Source: Pollenia angustigena (lineage: Eukaryota; Arthropoda; Insecta; Diptera; Polleniidae). Taken from it: a stretch of DNA of 64,000 nt. The stretch's first letter is position 1. Each line of letters begins with the position of its first letter. The DNA is taken from the NCBI GenBank assembly GCA_930367215.1, contig OV884059.1, forward strand, positions 72,449,393 to 72,513,392, given 5' to 3'. Positions 1 to 12,600 of the stretch are shown here, one piece after another. Below the pieces are notes generated by a model. The model did not search any database. It was not told where the DNA came from and worked only from the letters and a program-made list of their open reading frames with translations. A program made the position numbers and the translations under genes.

Positions 1-1391
1 GCGTTGGAAGTACTCGGGGGATTTTTCGCATTAGGGTTTCCTTTTAGGACTTGGGCATATGATTGGTTTTGTTTGTTTGTTTGTGTAGTACTAGCAATAG
101 AGCCAGCGGCTTGGCTGGGCGCATGTGATGGACCATATTGGGAGTGAGTATATTTTTGAACTAAAGCTGGTTTTTTTAAATGCAAGAAGACTTTACAACC
201 CCTATAGTTTGCCGTGTGATTTTCGCCACAGTTGCTGCATTTCTTGACATTTGGGTCAACTTTAGAACGATTACATTCGGCGGTTTTATGAGCGTCGCCA
301 CAAACCACACATACGTGAGGCAATTTACAATATGATTTTGTATGCCCATATTCCTGACAGTTTGTGCATTGGGAGGGACCCTTTCGTTTTATTGGCTCCT
401 CAACAGTTATTCTTCTGTTGAGTAGGTAGCGCAAGTTGTATATGGGATGAACTGAATTTTTGGTTTTGAGAACCGATGAATCAAACGATATCTCAATGCG
501 GTGCAGTGGTTGGGGAACTTTGTTCCTGTTCAAAATGTTATGAACCGATTTTACCTCGTACCCCTCTTGCTCTACGGCAGATTTTATTTCATCTGTAGGA
601 ACGGAACTATCTATGCCTTTTATGACAATAATCAATCCCTTAGCACTTTTTAATTGGTATGTATAGTAGCTTTTATTTTCTGCGTCCAGGTGTCTTGATA
701 TAATACGAAAGTTCGTTTCTGTACTGGCTTGAATTTTGGTCTCTTGAATTTGTCCGCGTCGTATAGAAACGACGTAGAAATTGTTCTTACCTACAAGTTG
801 AGTCAACATGTTGACTATGCTATTTGATGTTTGCTCCCGCAGATAGATAGGTGGCGGTTTAACTTCTTTAGTGGCTGTCCCATTAGCTAATTCTGCTTCT
901 TCATCGTCAGGTATGGATAGTACAGAGAATCTGTTACCATTTGTTGGCAAAGAGACTACGTTAGAGCCTTTGTATTGTTTGGCCACGCGTTCCTGTTGGG
1001 TGGACCTAGGGCTAGCCTTTCTCTTAGTTATTGTTATATATCTGTCCATGCCTGTTTGCACTTTAGTACTTTTTGGTACAGCTCCTGTATTTGTTAATGC
1101 AAATCGTGATGTTCCAGGTTTTTCGTTATTATTCCTCTGGTCAGACGGCTTCACACTTTGAACCACATTTACGGTCGGATCAACACACTTGCTCAGGTTG
1201 GGCACACTTGAACTTAAATTTCTGTATGGAAAACCAGTTGCGCTGGCAATTTTTGCACTTAAAAGATGTTTGTTTAATTCAGGGTATCGAATGTTTTCAT
1301 TGCTCACGCTCGGGGAGCTTACCACAATATACGCATTTCTGCTATTTGTCCTGGGCCTACTCTCCTTATTGGGAGTATTTGTGAGGCTCAT
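1..1391 (-). CDS. jockey-type non-LTR retrotransposon ORF1 (Gag-like nucleic-acid-binding protein), partial
   Basis: The minus strand is open without interruption from an ATG at 1391 (an in-frame TGA lies just before it) to the window edge, about 463 codons. The N-terminal 170 residues are polar and low in complexity, with MDRYITITKR and NRFSVL motifs. KPPPIYLREQ begins near residue 178. An RNA-binding-like and PRE_C2HC-type region follows, ending in YNLRYLLNRRITVEE. Zinc knuckles come next: CX2CX4HX4C from residue 342, a CVVCG pair, and CSNCGENH from residue 385. SYAQVLKG lies near residue 444. This order is characteristic of jockey-clade ORF1 proteins, which package element RNA. The C-terminus and ORF2 lie beyond the left edge. 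The absence of stops or frameshifts suggests a young copy. Confidence 0.93.
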   Translation of the reverse strand, partial: MSLTNTPNKESRPRTNSRNAYIVVSSPSVSNENIRYPELNKHLLSAKIASATGFPYRNLSSSVPNLSKCVDPTVNVVQSVKPSDQRNNNEKPGTSRFALTNTGAVPKSTKVQTGMDRYITITKRKASPRSTQQERVAKQYKGSNVVSLPTNGNRFSVLSIPDDEEAELANGTATKEVKPPPIYLREQTSNSIVNMLTQLVGKNNFYVVSIRRGQIQETKIQASTETNFRIISRHLDAENKSYYTYQLKSAKGLIIVIKGIDSSVPTDEIKSAVEQEGYEVKSVHNILNRNKVPQPLHRIEISFDSSVLKTKNSVHPIYNLRYLLNRRITVEEPIKRKGPSQCTNCQEYGHTKSYCKLPHVCVVCGDAHKTAECNRSKVDPNVKKCSNCGENHTANYRGCKVFLHLKKPALVQKYTHSQYGPSHAPSQAAGSIASTTQTNKQNQSYAQVLKGNPNAKNPPSTSN

Positions 1392-1575
1392 TCACAAATC
1401 TCTTCGGGCACACTAGTTATTGTTCTTTTTTTTTTTCACCTATTACAAATATTTTTTTTTTCACCTACGGTAAATATTTTTTCACTTTTTTTTTTTTTTT
1501 TATTATATTATTTTTTTTTTTTTTTTTTTGTATTTTTGTTACTCACTGATACACGTCCGTACTCGTCAAGAGCTA
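1392..1575 (-). other. putative 5' UTR of the jockey-type element
   Basis: This stretch lies upstream of the ORF1 start on the minus strand. It holds A-rich runs and two near-repeats of GTGAAAAAA with TATTT blocks, then a more complex stretch containing GAGTACGGACGTGTATC. The GGACGTG string resembles the downstream promoter element used by internal promoters of fly non-LTR elements. The exact 5' end is not visible; around 1560-1575 is a guess. Confidence 0.4.
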
Positions 1576-1731
1576 GTTCGCAATTTTATTAACAAAAAAT
1601 TAATAATCCTATCTAAAACATCCATTGAACCGTTTGCATGATATGCAACATTTTCAATTGTCAAAACAGCTCGCAGGTTTTACTGGCAAGCAGTTTATTT
1701 ATTGAAGAAAACTTAATACTAAACAGATTAA

Positions 1732-1927
1732 GGCCCGTTTTCACAACTTACCGATAGCTTAAGGTAGGATTTAATCGGCCGTATCAAAAGTGTTTCATTA
1801 TAACAACTTTACTTTTACCTACCTTTATCGCTCACTGAAGGTAAAAGTAAAGTTTTGATAATGGAACACTTTTTATAAGGCCGGTTAAAGTCTACTTTTA
1901 GCTATCGGAAAGTTGTGAAAACGTGCC
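1732..1927. mobile_element. short inverted-repeat element flanked by TTAA (family F1, copy 1)
   Basis: About 196 bp with terminal inverted repeats GGCCCGTTTTCACAACTTA and, at the other end, AGTTGTGAAAACGTGCC. The two halves pair through much of their length (TTTACTTTTACCTACC against GGTAAAAGTAAAG). The flanks are TTAA and TAAG, a TTAA target with one change, as expected for piggyBac-type non-autonomous elements. A longer relative lies at 20220-20741. It has no coding capacity. Confidence 0.75.
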
Positions 1928-2145
1928 TAAGACAATTTATCATTTTAAATGGGTTTTTTCTTTACTGCAAAATTATTAAAATTATAATTTTTTAGGGCCG
2001 TTTGCGTTTAAAGTTAAATTTCGACTTCAGCAGACCTATGGCTGCGTCAATGGTGGATCGCCGCTGCCTGTTTCCTCACGGCATAAATCGCTGAAAACAG
2101 AGATATTTATTTACAAAAAAACAGCTGATGTCAGAGGCGGCATGA

Positions 2146-2341
2146 AATAACCCCCCAATATATAGTCGCCCAAAATGCAATAAAACCCCAATTTTGAAAA
2201 TGAAATAAGCCCCCAATGCCCCAAACTTAAATGAAGAAACACCGCAATTTCTGAAATAAAAAAAGACCCTAATATATATAATTGTACAGTTTTGGTTTAA
2301 AGAATCCCGCGAGTACAGTTTTGGTTTGAAGAATCCCGCGA
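2146..2341. repeat. degenerate short repeats and a 28-29 bp tandem duplication
   Basis: Units of the type GAAATAARCCCCCAAT recur four times with decay between 2146 and 2275. They are followed by an almost perfect tandem pair (2285-2313 and 2314-2341) of TACAGTTTTGGTTTRAAGAA followed by TCCCGCGA. Nothing coding is supported. Confidence 0.7.
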
Positions 2342-4251
2342 TAGATAGCATGGTTGGGACCAGAGAAAGCCAATGGGTATAAAAAAATTAAAGTACTCTA
2401 GCACATATCGACAATTTTCAATACGTGTGCGTACTCGTATCTGTTTATTCTCAAACTTGTGTATATCCATGCGCATTTGATTTCATTCATGTATGTTATC
2501 ATACTTATTGTGTTTCATACTCGCACATATTCAGCCACACCCATACCCTGTAGTAAATAAAATAGTCAGTTGCAAAAAACACTAACTATAAATTAACTTT
2601 TTTTTAAATGACTACAAATTGGTTTAAATCTCATGCAGATATCAACCAAAAAGGCGCACGTAAAACACAAATAAAAGCAAAATAAGTAAAACAAGCATGC
2701 CATGAAGTCAAATGAAAAAAATAAATACAAACATTTTAAAATAATTAAAAATTAAATCATTACAAATCTGTTTATGTATGTACTAGCAATTATGTGGCGT
2801 ATTTATTTCAGGACTTTTATACATCATCATTTGCGGCAGTTTAATGCAAAATTTTCATAAATAATTATTTCTATATCAAAATATATAAAGATATACATAT
2901 GTATGTATGTATGCATGTTCATATGTACATATATTTTTTTGACAAAAATAATTTAAAATTTAAATAATTTATTATTAACTGACAATACTTTTAATTAATT
3001 ACAAATAGGTTGAAAAATAAGTAGTTAGTAGTCAGTTGAAAAGTCATGCAAAGATGGCCAATTGACTACTGCCTATGACATGCCCATGTTAAAATAATCA
3101 GTCGTCGACAAGGAAAAAAGTCACTTAATCAACTAGTTGTGGTTATAAAAAAACCAGTTTGAAGTTAGTTATAAATGTGTTTGACTTCCTACAGGGTAGT
3201 TATAGCATCGACTTCAAACATATTTTTTTTGTTAAATTTTTTCATAAATGTTGCCAGATTTTTTTTTTCCAAATTGCTGAATCACAAATAAATACGTTTT
3301 TTCAAAATCGTTTGAGTATAATTCAACAAAATTTTATAGAAAAACGATTGTTGACTTTAAAAAAATTTCTGTGATATAAAGATTTGCGTTCTTATTTAAG
3401 AAAATCTAAAAAAATTACTAAATGGATGCAAATTAAAATACGTCGTGTTATTTTATTCGTTCTTAATAAAAACAGAAAATGTTACCGTAATCCAAAAAAA
3501 AAAAAATCGAATATTCATATTGGCAGTTAAGAAATGAGATATCATAGGTTAATACATTCATTTATATTATGAGTTTGAGTAGTTTATCTGTTGCCAGTTG
3601 CATTTTTAAGACGTTAAAAAATGGTTTAAAATTTAATTGCCAACGAAAATGTTAGCCTTAAAGAAGACTTCGACATCATGCTATGGTGGAAAAACAACTC
3701 CACAAGGTACCCACGGTTGTCTTAATAAGAATCAAGAATTTTATGAAATTTCCTGCCTGCAGCGCAGCTTTAGATTAAGATTTCTCTTTAGCTGGAAACA
3801 TAAAAAAGAAACAGAAAATATCCCAAAATAGTTGATAGCCTCCTTTTTTAATTATTTTTATAAAAAACCTCTTTCGTAAAATAGATTATAATTTATTATA
3901 GCTTTAGAAGCATTATTTTAATTTGATAGCAAATATTTATGTTTTAATATAACTTAAACATAAATTTTTAGGTCGTGGCAACACTGCTTGCTTTAAAATA
4001 ACCATACAAAATGTTGAAGTTACTTGTCGATACTTACGATACATGCCTTAACTCACACGCATTCAAAGGATTACCCATAAGCATGCGTATTTGTTCATAC
4101 TCATACCGGTCGATATACAAACTTATTCATGCTCATACTTATTGGTAGTCATACCTGGCTGTACTCGTGCTCAGTGGCGTATGAATAGGTTATAAGTATT
4201 AAAAATATAACTTTTTGGCTTTCTCTGGACTTGGGACTTTGGCTGGGCACA
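2342..4251. other. AT-rich DNA, no gene seen
   Basis: Low-complexity A/T DNA with TATG microsatellite stretches around 2898-2935. Open frames here are short and lysine/phenylalanine-rich, with no recognisable domain. Nothing else is supported. Confidence 0.6.
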
Positions 4252-4395
4252 TTTATGGTATAACAATACCGATTTTGCGAACTCAGCGAAGCCGGTGTTT
4301 CATAAACCAAAGAGGAAAAAATCTTTGCGAACGGCTATAAGCCGGCTATGCAGAGCAGCTTTAGTTAACGAACCCGGTCTTTGTTATACCATAAA
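4252..4395. mobile_element. 144-bp hairpin-type MITE
   Basis: The terminal inverted repeats are TTTATGGTATAACAATACCG at the left and CGGTCTTTGTTATACCATAAA-like sequence at the right. The middle also holds GCGAACTCAGCGAAGCCGG and AAGCCGGCTATGCAGAGC. It has no coding capacity. No clear target duplication is seen. Confidence 0.65.
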
Positions 4396-4622
4396 GGAGG
4401 AAATCCTTGCGCCCAAAAACATTTTCGTCACAAATTTATAAATTAATTGATATCCCAAAAAAGATTGAAGCTGTATTTCATAATTATTTTTAAGGGGAAA
4501 TGATTAAAATTTTTCTCCAATTAAATGAAATGAAGCAAAATGTACAAACCTTTTTATTATGGGGTGGTTATTTCATGCAGCCGATGTCAGATGGTGTGTC
4601 AGAAGAAACGATATTTTTAAGG

Positions 4623-4772
4623 TTAGTGCTGGTGTACACGCTTGAAGTCTTAGCCGTCAAGGATTGTGTTCTACGGAGAGAAGGGAAGTGAGAATGACAT
4701 TTCTTTTCCTCTCTCTTTTCTAAAAACTCAAGACTTGACAACTGACACTTGAAGCGTGTGAATCAGCACTAA
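4623..4772. mobile_element. 150-bp MITE with TTAGTGCTG ends
   Basis: The ends are TTAGTGCTGGTGTACACGCT and its imperfect complement AGCGTGTGAATCAGCACTAA. The inner arms (TTGAAGTCTTAGCCGTCAAG against CTTGACAACTGACACTTGAA) also pair. The TAGTGCTG ends are like those of the larger hAT-like element at 54629. Non-coding. Confidence 0.72.
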
Positions 4773-7700
4773 CAGGCGACATGTATGTATTTTTACGTGG
4801 GAAAAATGACAAGTCAGATTTAAAAAACATGTTGTGTATATCAGATTTATATATGAAAGTACAAGTACCACTGTTTTGTGGAGTTCTATTGATATTAGTG
4901 TTACGTGAATGCTAATCAGGTAGCGCGACGATTAACTTCGTGACCATAGTAATATGTTAAGAAAGTTTGCTATAAAGAAAAGGATTTTCGGAATATTTTT
5001 ATCCGTAAATTATTGTTAAAAGAGTTTCCCTTTTCATAAACTTTACGTTAAATTAAGTTCAGTCTTTAGTTTTTTAGTTATAGCTGATGTTTGATTTCTG
5101 TTATACAACGACTGGGGACCCTTCCCTTTTACTTGGAAATATGTTTTTATTTTAGACAGGTGTCATAAACAATTCACAATAAAAGCAAGAATTTAACGAA
5201 AATGTTTAAGAAAAAAAAAAAAAAAAATATTATTAAAATAAAAAAGAATTAAAAGATTAAACTAAAGCAAAAAAAAAAAAAAAAAAAAAAATATCTTAAA
5301 AATACAACTTTTTAATTTTTTCTCAAGACCAGAACAACTTTCGTTTTAATCTTCTTTAGAAAAAAACTCTTTCCAAATGAAAGTGCATAAGGTTTTAGAA
5401 CACGAAGTTGACAAACTTTAATTTGGTAGAATGATTAGGAATTGTATATCTTTCGAAAGGTATTTAGCCAGCCAGTACTTTGATGTGCGTTTCGTTGACA
5501 ACACAAACATCACTACACAAATTGCCTAAAGCTACAAAGATTCTGTTGCAAAAGGAAAACATATGGAAAATACGTTCATCATGCGCCTGAGAAACATGAA
5601 TGACAGTCAGTTCGTTTAATTTGCAAAATGAGCCAATAAGCACAATTTTGTTTGAAAGGCAAAAATTCGCAATTTTTTTTTGTTTTTTTTTTCTTGTGTG
5701 TACAACGATTTGGAAAATTGGTTCAGATGCTAAAAAGGGAAGTGCTTAGCAACTGAAAAATTTTCTCTTTAAATGCAACGATATTTTATGTAAAATTTCT
5801 TAAAATTTTCTTTTAAATAGCGAAATTAAAAATCTTGATATTTTAGAATTTTACCACATGAAATTAATTGGCTTCCACGCGGCAAAATTCGCGGTAAAAT
5901 TACTTTCTTCATAAAAACAATTTAATGAACTTTAGCCTAATAAAAATATCAAAATTTGGATTTAAAACCATAAACAGTTCAACAAAAATACCCACAATAC
6001 TAATTATTGGAATTTAAAATCTTTAAAAAGAAACAACAATTAAATTGTTGTTGGTTTAGAGATTGGACGTGATGGTTGTTATCCTGTTGTATGTTTCGAG
6101 AAGAATTAGGATATAGAATATAGAAATATGGTTCCGGTTGGTTCAATACTTTATACTTGTTTACTTTTATACTTGATTTAAATTTGAATTCATTGGGTTT
6201 TTTTATTAAGTTGCCTTTGGTTTTAGAAATTTATTTGGAAACTATTTTGCATTAGTATTTTGTTTGAATATTTTTTCTTTTTTTAGAATTTCAGGTTTTA
6301 CCTGTTAAGGAAAACAAAATTGTATCGGGTAGGCTATTCTTTTTTAAATACAATTTTGCTTTTTTGTTTGTGACTGGGGAAAAAATGGGGAGTTTAGTTT
6401 TGATTTTGATATAAACATGTGGTTTTTTTTAAATAAATATTGACGAAAGAGAATTGTATATTTAGACCTGCAAAATAATTTGATTAATAAATTGATAAGA
6501 TTTCAATAAAACAAAACGATAACGTTAATAAAGATGGATTAAAATAAAGGAAACTAAACAGTGATAACCAAAAGAGCTTTTAGAAATTAAAAATAAAACT
6601 GTCTAGCAGTTGAAGTTAGTTAAAAAAAAGATAACTATCGTGTGCTGAAACAAGGGGAAAAAAGAAAAAAATAGAAAAAAGAAACAAAAAGATATAATTC
6701 ATTCATAAAGCCAATTAATATCCGGGTCTTATGGACCAACTGAAGTATCCTATATTTTTGTGAAGAATCGTGGAAAAAATTACTTGTGCTCTTTGTTATT
6801 TATTTGATTTAATGGAAATTACAAAATTATTTATTAATGTTTTGCTTGATATTTTAAAAGAAGGAGTTATTTTGTGAATTTTTTTTGTTGTTGTTAATTT
6901 TTCTTTTAGAAGAACAATTAAAAAAAATTTTGCTTCCCTCCTAGATTTTATCTTGTCTACGCCCATGTAATCCTGTATTGTCATCGGGAATATGTATGCC
7001 TGCAAAGTTTCATTCATTTGCATTGAGTATTAGGCGGTTAAATAAACGGTACAAGATCTGATTTTCCGAAGTGAAGCTAAAGAAAAGGTTTTAAAAATAC
7101 ATTCATAGAAATCCCAAGGAAAAAAGTGCTTTTGCTTCAAAAGATCCCCTGGCGATTTTTACAAAACTTTTATTCCCAATTATAAAAAAATTCACGAGTT
7201 GGGGCCAATTTTCCAAAAATAAGACAGCTGTTTGTGGCCTGTCGTGGATGGTTACAAATCTTGTAAAAAAAGTTCCATTTTATTTAAAGTTGAATGTTTG
7301 TGATGTGTGATGAGAAAACAAATTCTAACATCTGGTGTCCTTTTCTAATGTAGACCCTGAAAACATTTTTTTTTTTATCGAAGAAAGTTTTGGGAATACA
7401 ACATTTTAATTTAAAAGATTTTGTTATTTTGTGCTTAATTCCCAATTTTTGTTCTTGATAAAAACACTGAAATTTGTTATTGATGGGATAAGTTATCCCT
7501 ATGCGCAATTCACAGGTTGCTTTTTTTGTTAACAATCAAATTTTCAAAATTCAGCTGGAAAAGGCATATTGACAACATCAATTTGCCTCTTTTAGCTTAA
7601 TAGAACAAAAATTATTTATTGCTTTTTGGTTTTGTATTTTAAAGATTGCAGCAAATAAAAACTATATACAATTTATTTAATATTTCCACAAATCTCTCTG

Positions 7701-9307
7701 TACACCAGAGTGCAGGAAAAAATCTCAAAGCTTTATTGACTCCAATTAATTCCAAATGTTTTATTTTATGTCTTTTGTATTTGTTTTTATGCCATTTTCA
7801 AAAATTGTTCTAACAAAATATTTGGTTTTAATTTATTTTTCCAATTTTAACATTTCTATCATTAGTTCAATATAGATTTTGTTTTTTTTTTTTTTTTTTT
7901 TGGTATATTTGTTAAATCTTACCCAAGACTATTGGCTATTGATTGCATACCTGAAATGATACAAATAAAGAAAAAAAAATTGTTAACATTTTATTTGGGT
8001 TTTAAAAGATTTATTGATATGAAGATACATACATACAAACATCTGTATGTATGTATGTATGTACTTTAGAATTTAGCTAATATTAGAGATTTCGTTCTAG
8101 ATTATAAGCTAAAAATAAATATGAAAGCAATTGGGTCATTGTTACGTATAAGTAATATTGATTTAGATATTTAATTACATATTGCTCATACGTAAAAAGC
8201 ACAATAAATTAAAAAAATATGGAATAAAAAACTAAAAATAAAATCTAAATTTAAGAGACTAGAAATCAGTTAGTTCTTTTTTATTTTTGTAAAAGCATAA
8301 ATTATTTACACTTTTTATTTATAGCAGTTTATCGCCTAAGAAAGAAAAAAATTCCACTCGAAACTAAAATTTCCAATTGACATACATTTATGTATTTGAA
8401 AGGTTCTTAAAAATCCTTTTTGCGACACTTTTCACTTTTTGTTTTTGTATTTCGTAGGTAAAATGAAAACTAGTGAAAAACTGCACTTTTCCTTTACAAA
8501 ATAAAAGGTGTTTCTGAGGGTTCTGTTTACAATTCTTGCAAACTCAATGAACACCTTTGGTGGCAATAGTTTCTATTGCTACCTTCACCGCTGCTCTAGT
8601 AAATAACAGCTTATGGAGCACCTTGGTGCAACACAAATAAATAATTTACACATGTTTACATACATACGGGTGTCTGAGTGTGGTTGTATGCATGTTGATA
8701 GTGTTGCATGTATTCAAACAACGTTTTTGCTATTCAAGTCATTTATTAAAGTTGACACCTATAGTTTTAGCTCACACATATAAAACAGCACGAATTTTTT
8801 TTTTTTTTTTTTTTTTTTTGCCAAAGCCACCCCCAATAAACAAAATTCAAGTAGCAGCCTCTTCCCCACACCTTTCCAATATTGGCACCAATTTAACTCT
8901 TTAGTACAAAAGAGCACTTGTATGTATATGAATCATGTAAGAATGAAATAAGCGGCTTTCATGAATTTTTTATATTCCCTACTATTAACTAGTCGAATAT
9001 AAGGGCAGTTGAGCTTGCTAGACTTGGCACTTCCTTACTCGGTGATTGACTATTGGTGTTGCTAATGAAAGATGGAACCAGGGTTAAAAAAAACTGCTGT
9101 CGAAACTAAAAACTGTCGAACAAGAAACGCAAATGTTTGTAAAACTATTCGCTTTTGGATTTGGTTTGATAGCGACTGTTTACATATTATAAATCAGAAG
9201 TAAAAGCAATAGTTTTTTTTATTGGCTAATTTCAAATAAAGAGGTGAAAGAAATAGCAATTTTTCTACTTTGACTGCAGTTTTTAAAATGCTGGATTCAG
9301 TGCAATT
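4773..9307. other. AT-rich DNA with homopolymer runs, no gene seen
   Basis: About 4.5 kb of A/T-rich sequence. It has A runs near 5209-5227 and 5270-5291, T runs near 7879-7902 and 8797-8819, and a TACA/TGTA microsatellite near 8022-8064. The short open frames encode lysine- or phenylalanine-rich peptides without known domains. No RNA genes or terminal repeats were recognised. Confidence 0.6.
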
Positions 9308-9617
9308 CAGGCTCCACATGGAAGGCGGGCGAAACATGTCTCTACTATCGATGTTAAAGACGAAAGTATGACTTTAAATATCTGTTGTCATGGGTAACTG
9401 TCTTATAGGTAGGCTTGCACTGCGTATGGAAGCCGGACACAATGATTACTGCCGCAGATGTGAAATCGAAAATAAGAAGCAGAACGGTGAACACCTTTTC
9501 TACCACTGTAATGCACTGGCGAAAAGACGACTTGCCAAAAGGGGATCTGCCACATTTGACTGATTGAATAGAAGTGCATTTTAAACTTTATAAAAAGTTC
9601 GGGTTGGTTCTACGGTG
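9308..9617 (+). pseudogene. C-terminal relic of a LOA/R1-like non-LTR ORF2 protein
   Basis: From 9387 to 9560 one frame reads as the Cys/His tail that follows RNase H in LOA/R1-like non-LTR elements: a GNCLIGRLALRM stretch, CRRC, then EHLFYHCNALAKRRL. This gives a CX2C...HX4C pattern, ending in GSATFD and a stop at 9561. The next codons (IEVHFKLYKKFGLVL) still resemble the family's final residues. Upstream, 9308-9386 matches only with frameshifts (WKAGETC). The fragment cannot encode a working protein. The same family is seen on the minus strand at 13661-14530. Confidence 0.75.
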
Positions 9618-12600
9618 AAGGTTTTATTAGTGGAACTCTCTCTTTCAAACTTCAGGATGAGTTATTTCAGAGAAGGAACAAGATTTTCCAATGGTTAAAG
9701 GTAATTGTAGGACCTACAGTTAACGTATCAGGTTTTATAAATAAAGATGAACTGGCACAGTTGTACATATTAAATATGGCGTACAACAGGGGGTTTTTTT
9801 TTTAATTTAAGCAAAAATATCTCGAAAATATAATGTTTTGGAAAAATTCGGAGTTCAGATTCAAATTAAGGGCAACCCAAAGCCCTTAGAAAAATATAAT
9901 TTTGTCTATGAGTTTCTGTGTGTAAAATAAACGGGTGGAAATATTATCCAATGAAAAAATAACTTCGCTTTGTAGTTCTGGAAAGGAGGAAAAACTACCT
10001 CTACAGTAAAAAAGTTTTGCATACACACAGGCGCGATTATTTTTTCTCTTAACTCTTCTAGAATAGAAACCTTAAATTATTTATCTATTTGGGAGCCTAA
10101 AAAGATCTTCTACTAATTTTCATTAATTAAATACCACTGTAAAATTAATTTATTTTTTACTTTTTTTAAGATTTTAGCTAAAATGTTTTGCAAATTTCGC
10201 AAGATTTTTGGAAAAATTTCTTAACAAAACTATAACTTTTTTTGTCATCGAAGAATGTATTGGTATCTTCCGGGAAATTTTTTTTTAGCTTTTTGAACTT
10301 TGATTGCATGCATATTTATCTTTTCAAGATTTGGGGAAAAGGGAAATCATAAGCAAATTACAAACTTTTAAGAAGAAACTGTAGTCCAAAATGAAGTGTA
10401 AGAGTATGGCCTTTAAAGGTGCTTAATATTGTTAAACCCTAAAACCTGGTTTCTAATATACACACACCTTAAGTTGATTAAATTTAATTCTTTATTTACA
10501 TAATTTGTAGTGTCTCTAAAAATTACGACAAGATTTTTAGGTCTTTGAAAGTCATTTCCATGTGTTACAAATGCAATTAACAAAACCTAAATACCACTAT
10601 CTTTTTGTTGATGGGTATAATAAAGCGAAACTCATACACATAAATTGTGGTAGCTTAGTTTTTGCTGATGTATTAGTGTGTTCTGAGTATGATTAAGTCC
10701 CCTTTAGTTCTGGTAACTTAAACTGAACTGAACTAGTGGTTTCACAATTGAATACATTATTGGTTACCAAATTATATAAAACCAACTTGTACGTAATCAT
10801 TTGTGAAAAGTAAAGTGTTTATTACACATTCAATAGAAAGACAACCTTTACTATGGCAAACGTTCTCTTAAATACTTATTTTCAAGTTGATTAGAAGGGT
10901 TTGGGATAGAAGTCTAAAATTTGGGTTTTATCTTCTGAAAGTTTTTAGTAACAAAGGGAACTTGGTTCATCTTCTGCATAAAGTAGAAATGAGTTTGGTT
11001 AAGAGATTATTTTTTGAAAATTATTGAAAGGGCAACAAAACTTGATACAAATAAGAAAAGAAAAAAAAAAAAAATACTAAATAGCAAAGAACTATTTCCA
11101 TCCCTGTTTTATGTATTTAGCTTGATTTATTTTTGTTTGTATGTGCAACAGGGGGTGGTGGTCTTTTTAAGTGTTGCTTGTATTTTGTTGGTTAAATGTG
11201 TCATACTATTGTTGCATGGTTAAGACTAAATGTTAGTGTGGATCAGAGATGGAAAAATTAGATTTTGAAATTGCAACGCATTTCTAGCAAAAGAATACAA
11301 AAATTTTATATATCGATTACCTTGAAAAATGTATGTTTTTACTTCAATATTTAGTGATGCAATTTTTAGTATTCAAGTTATCGACAAAACACTTTTTCAG
11401 CACAATTTTCTTTACATTAATAAGTATTTTTTTTTTTTTTAATCAATACAAAGCTTACAATATTTATGGGTTTTATATCGTTCTTGCTTGCACTGTATCT
11501 CTTAGTGATTACATTAATATAGTCTTAGAAGACTCTCGTACTAAACTTGGTTTTTTCCTCCTTTTTTGTTTCGGCGCTGAACGTCGAAGGATGTTCATAG
11601 GTTGTAAAGGCAGATGGACAACTTTATTGAATCTTCAACTTGAGACGTCACTTAAGCAGCTTTAGGACCCCTTTTCATGATTCTAAATGGAAGCTGAGAT
11701 TTTATGCTGACGACTAGAGTCAATTGTGATTACCCCCATTTAATCTGACAAAAATCGTGAAAAATCTGTTTGGTCGACTATTTCGGTTCATTGAATGAAA
11801 ACTAGACTTTCCCGCTACAGACATTAGCAAGTTAATTGCTCCCAGATTTAAAGGCATTCCTCATTTTTAAAGTGTTTAAAATTCTGAAAAAGTAACATAG
11901 TACTGAGTTTCCCATGCCTGGTATATGTGTATTTTTCAGTTTGTTTATATAACACTTGCTGCTACCCTTTCGTGTGTGTATGTGTGTGTGCATGTGACCA
12001 TAAAGTGTAGGTGTTACTTTAAAGTATGCTCGTGTTTATTCTCTTAATACCCCTACATTTACTACAACCACCCATCACTTTTCCTAGCTATGAGCACTAA
12101 ACACAATGACCTGTTCATGTACATATTACTGTTTTTAAGTACTTTTGAGTGCATTTAAGCATGGAAAATATATTTATCTTGTCAAATACTTAACAGAGAT
12201 TTTGTTGTTTTTGTTTGTGTTTTGTCTTGGCCCCTCATTGCTAAATGGACACATGACTGTGGGCTCATGTTTTCATTTATGAAGCAGAGTTGCAGGCGTT
12301 GGGTCTTCTTAAGGTAGAGTGTAAACAAAGTTAAATGTGGAAAATTTTTATTTCCAAGACCAACATAAATAATAGCCAACATTTTAATTATTTGCAGCAA
12401 AAGTTAAGAAAAATGGAAAAGCTTAGAAAACTATTTAATTGAAAATAAAAAAAACTACAGGGATTTAAATGTTGAAGGTAACTTAAGTGAAAAAAGGGTT
12501 TAGTAAGAAGACATTTTTATTTCATTTCTAGAATTTTGCTTAACAAGCAGCGTTACGCTAGCAACATCTTATGTACATAAATTTTATTAAGAACCTGCCT

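Noticed and set aside
871..1416. Overlapping plus-strand frames of 75-103 codons
   Set aside because: They are antisense to the strongly supported jockey ORF1.
8022..8064. TACA/TGTA stretch as a structured element
   Set aside because: It is an ordinary tetranucleotide microsatellite; similar TATG runs are scattered through the window.
11333..11665. 110-codon hydrophobic frame
   Set aside because: Composition is explained by T-rich DNA; no family resemblance or gene context.
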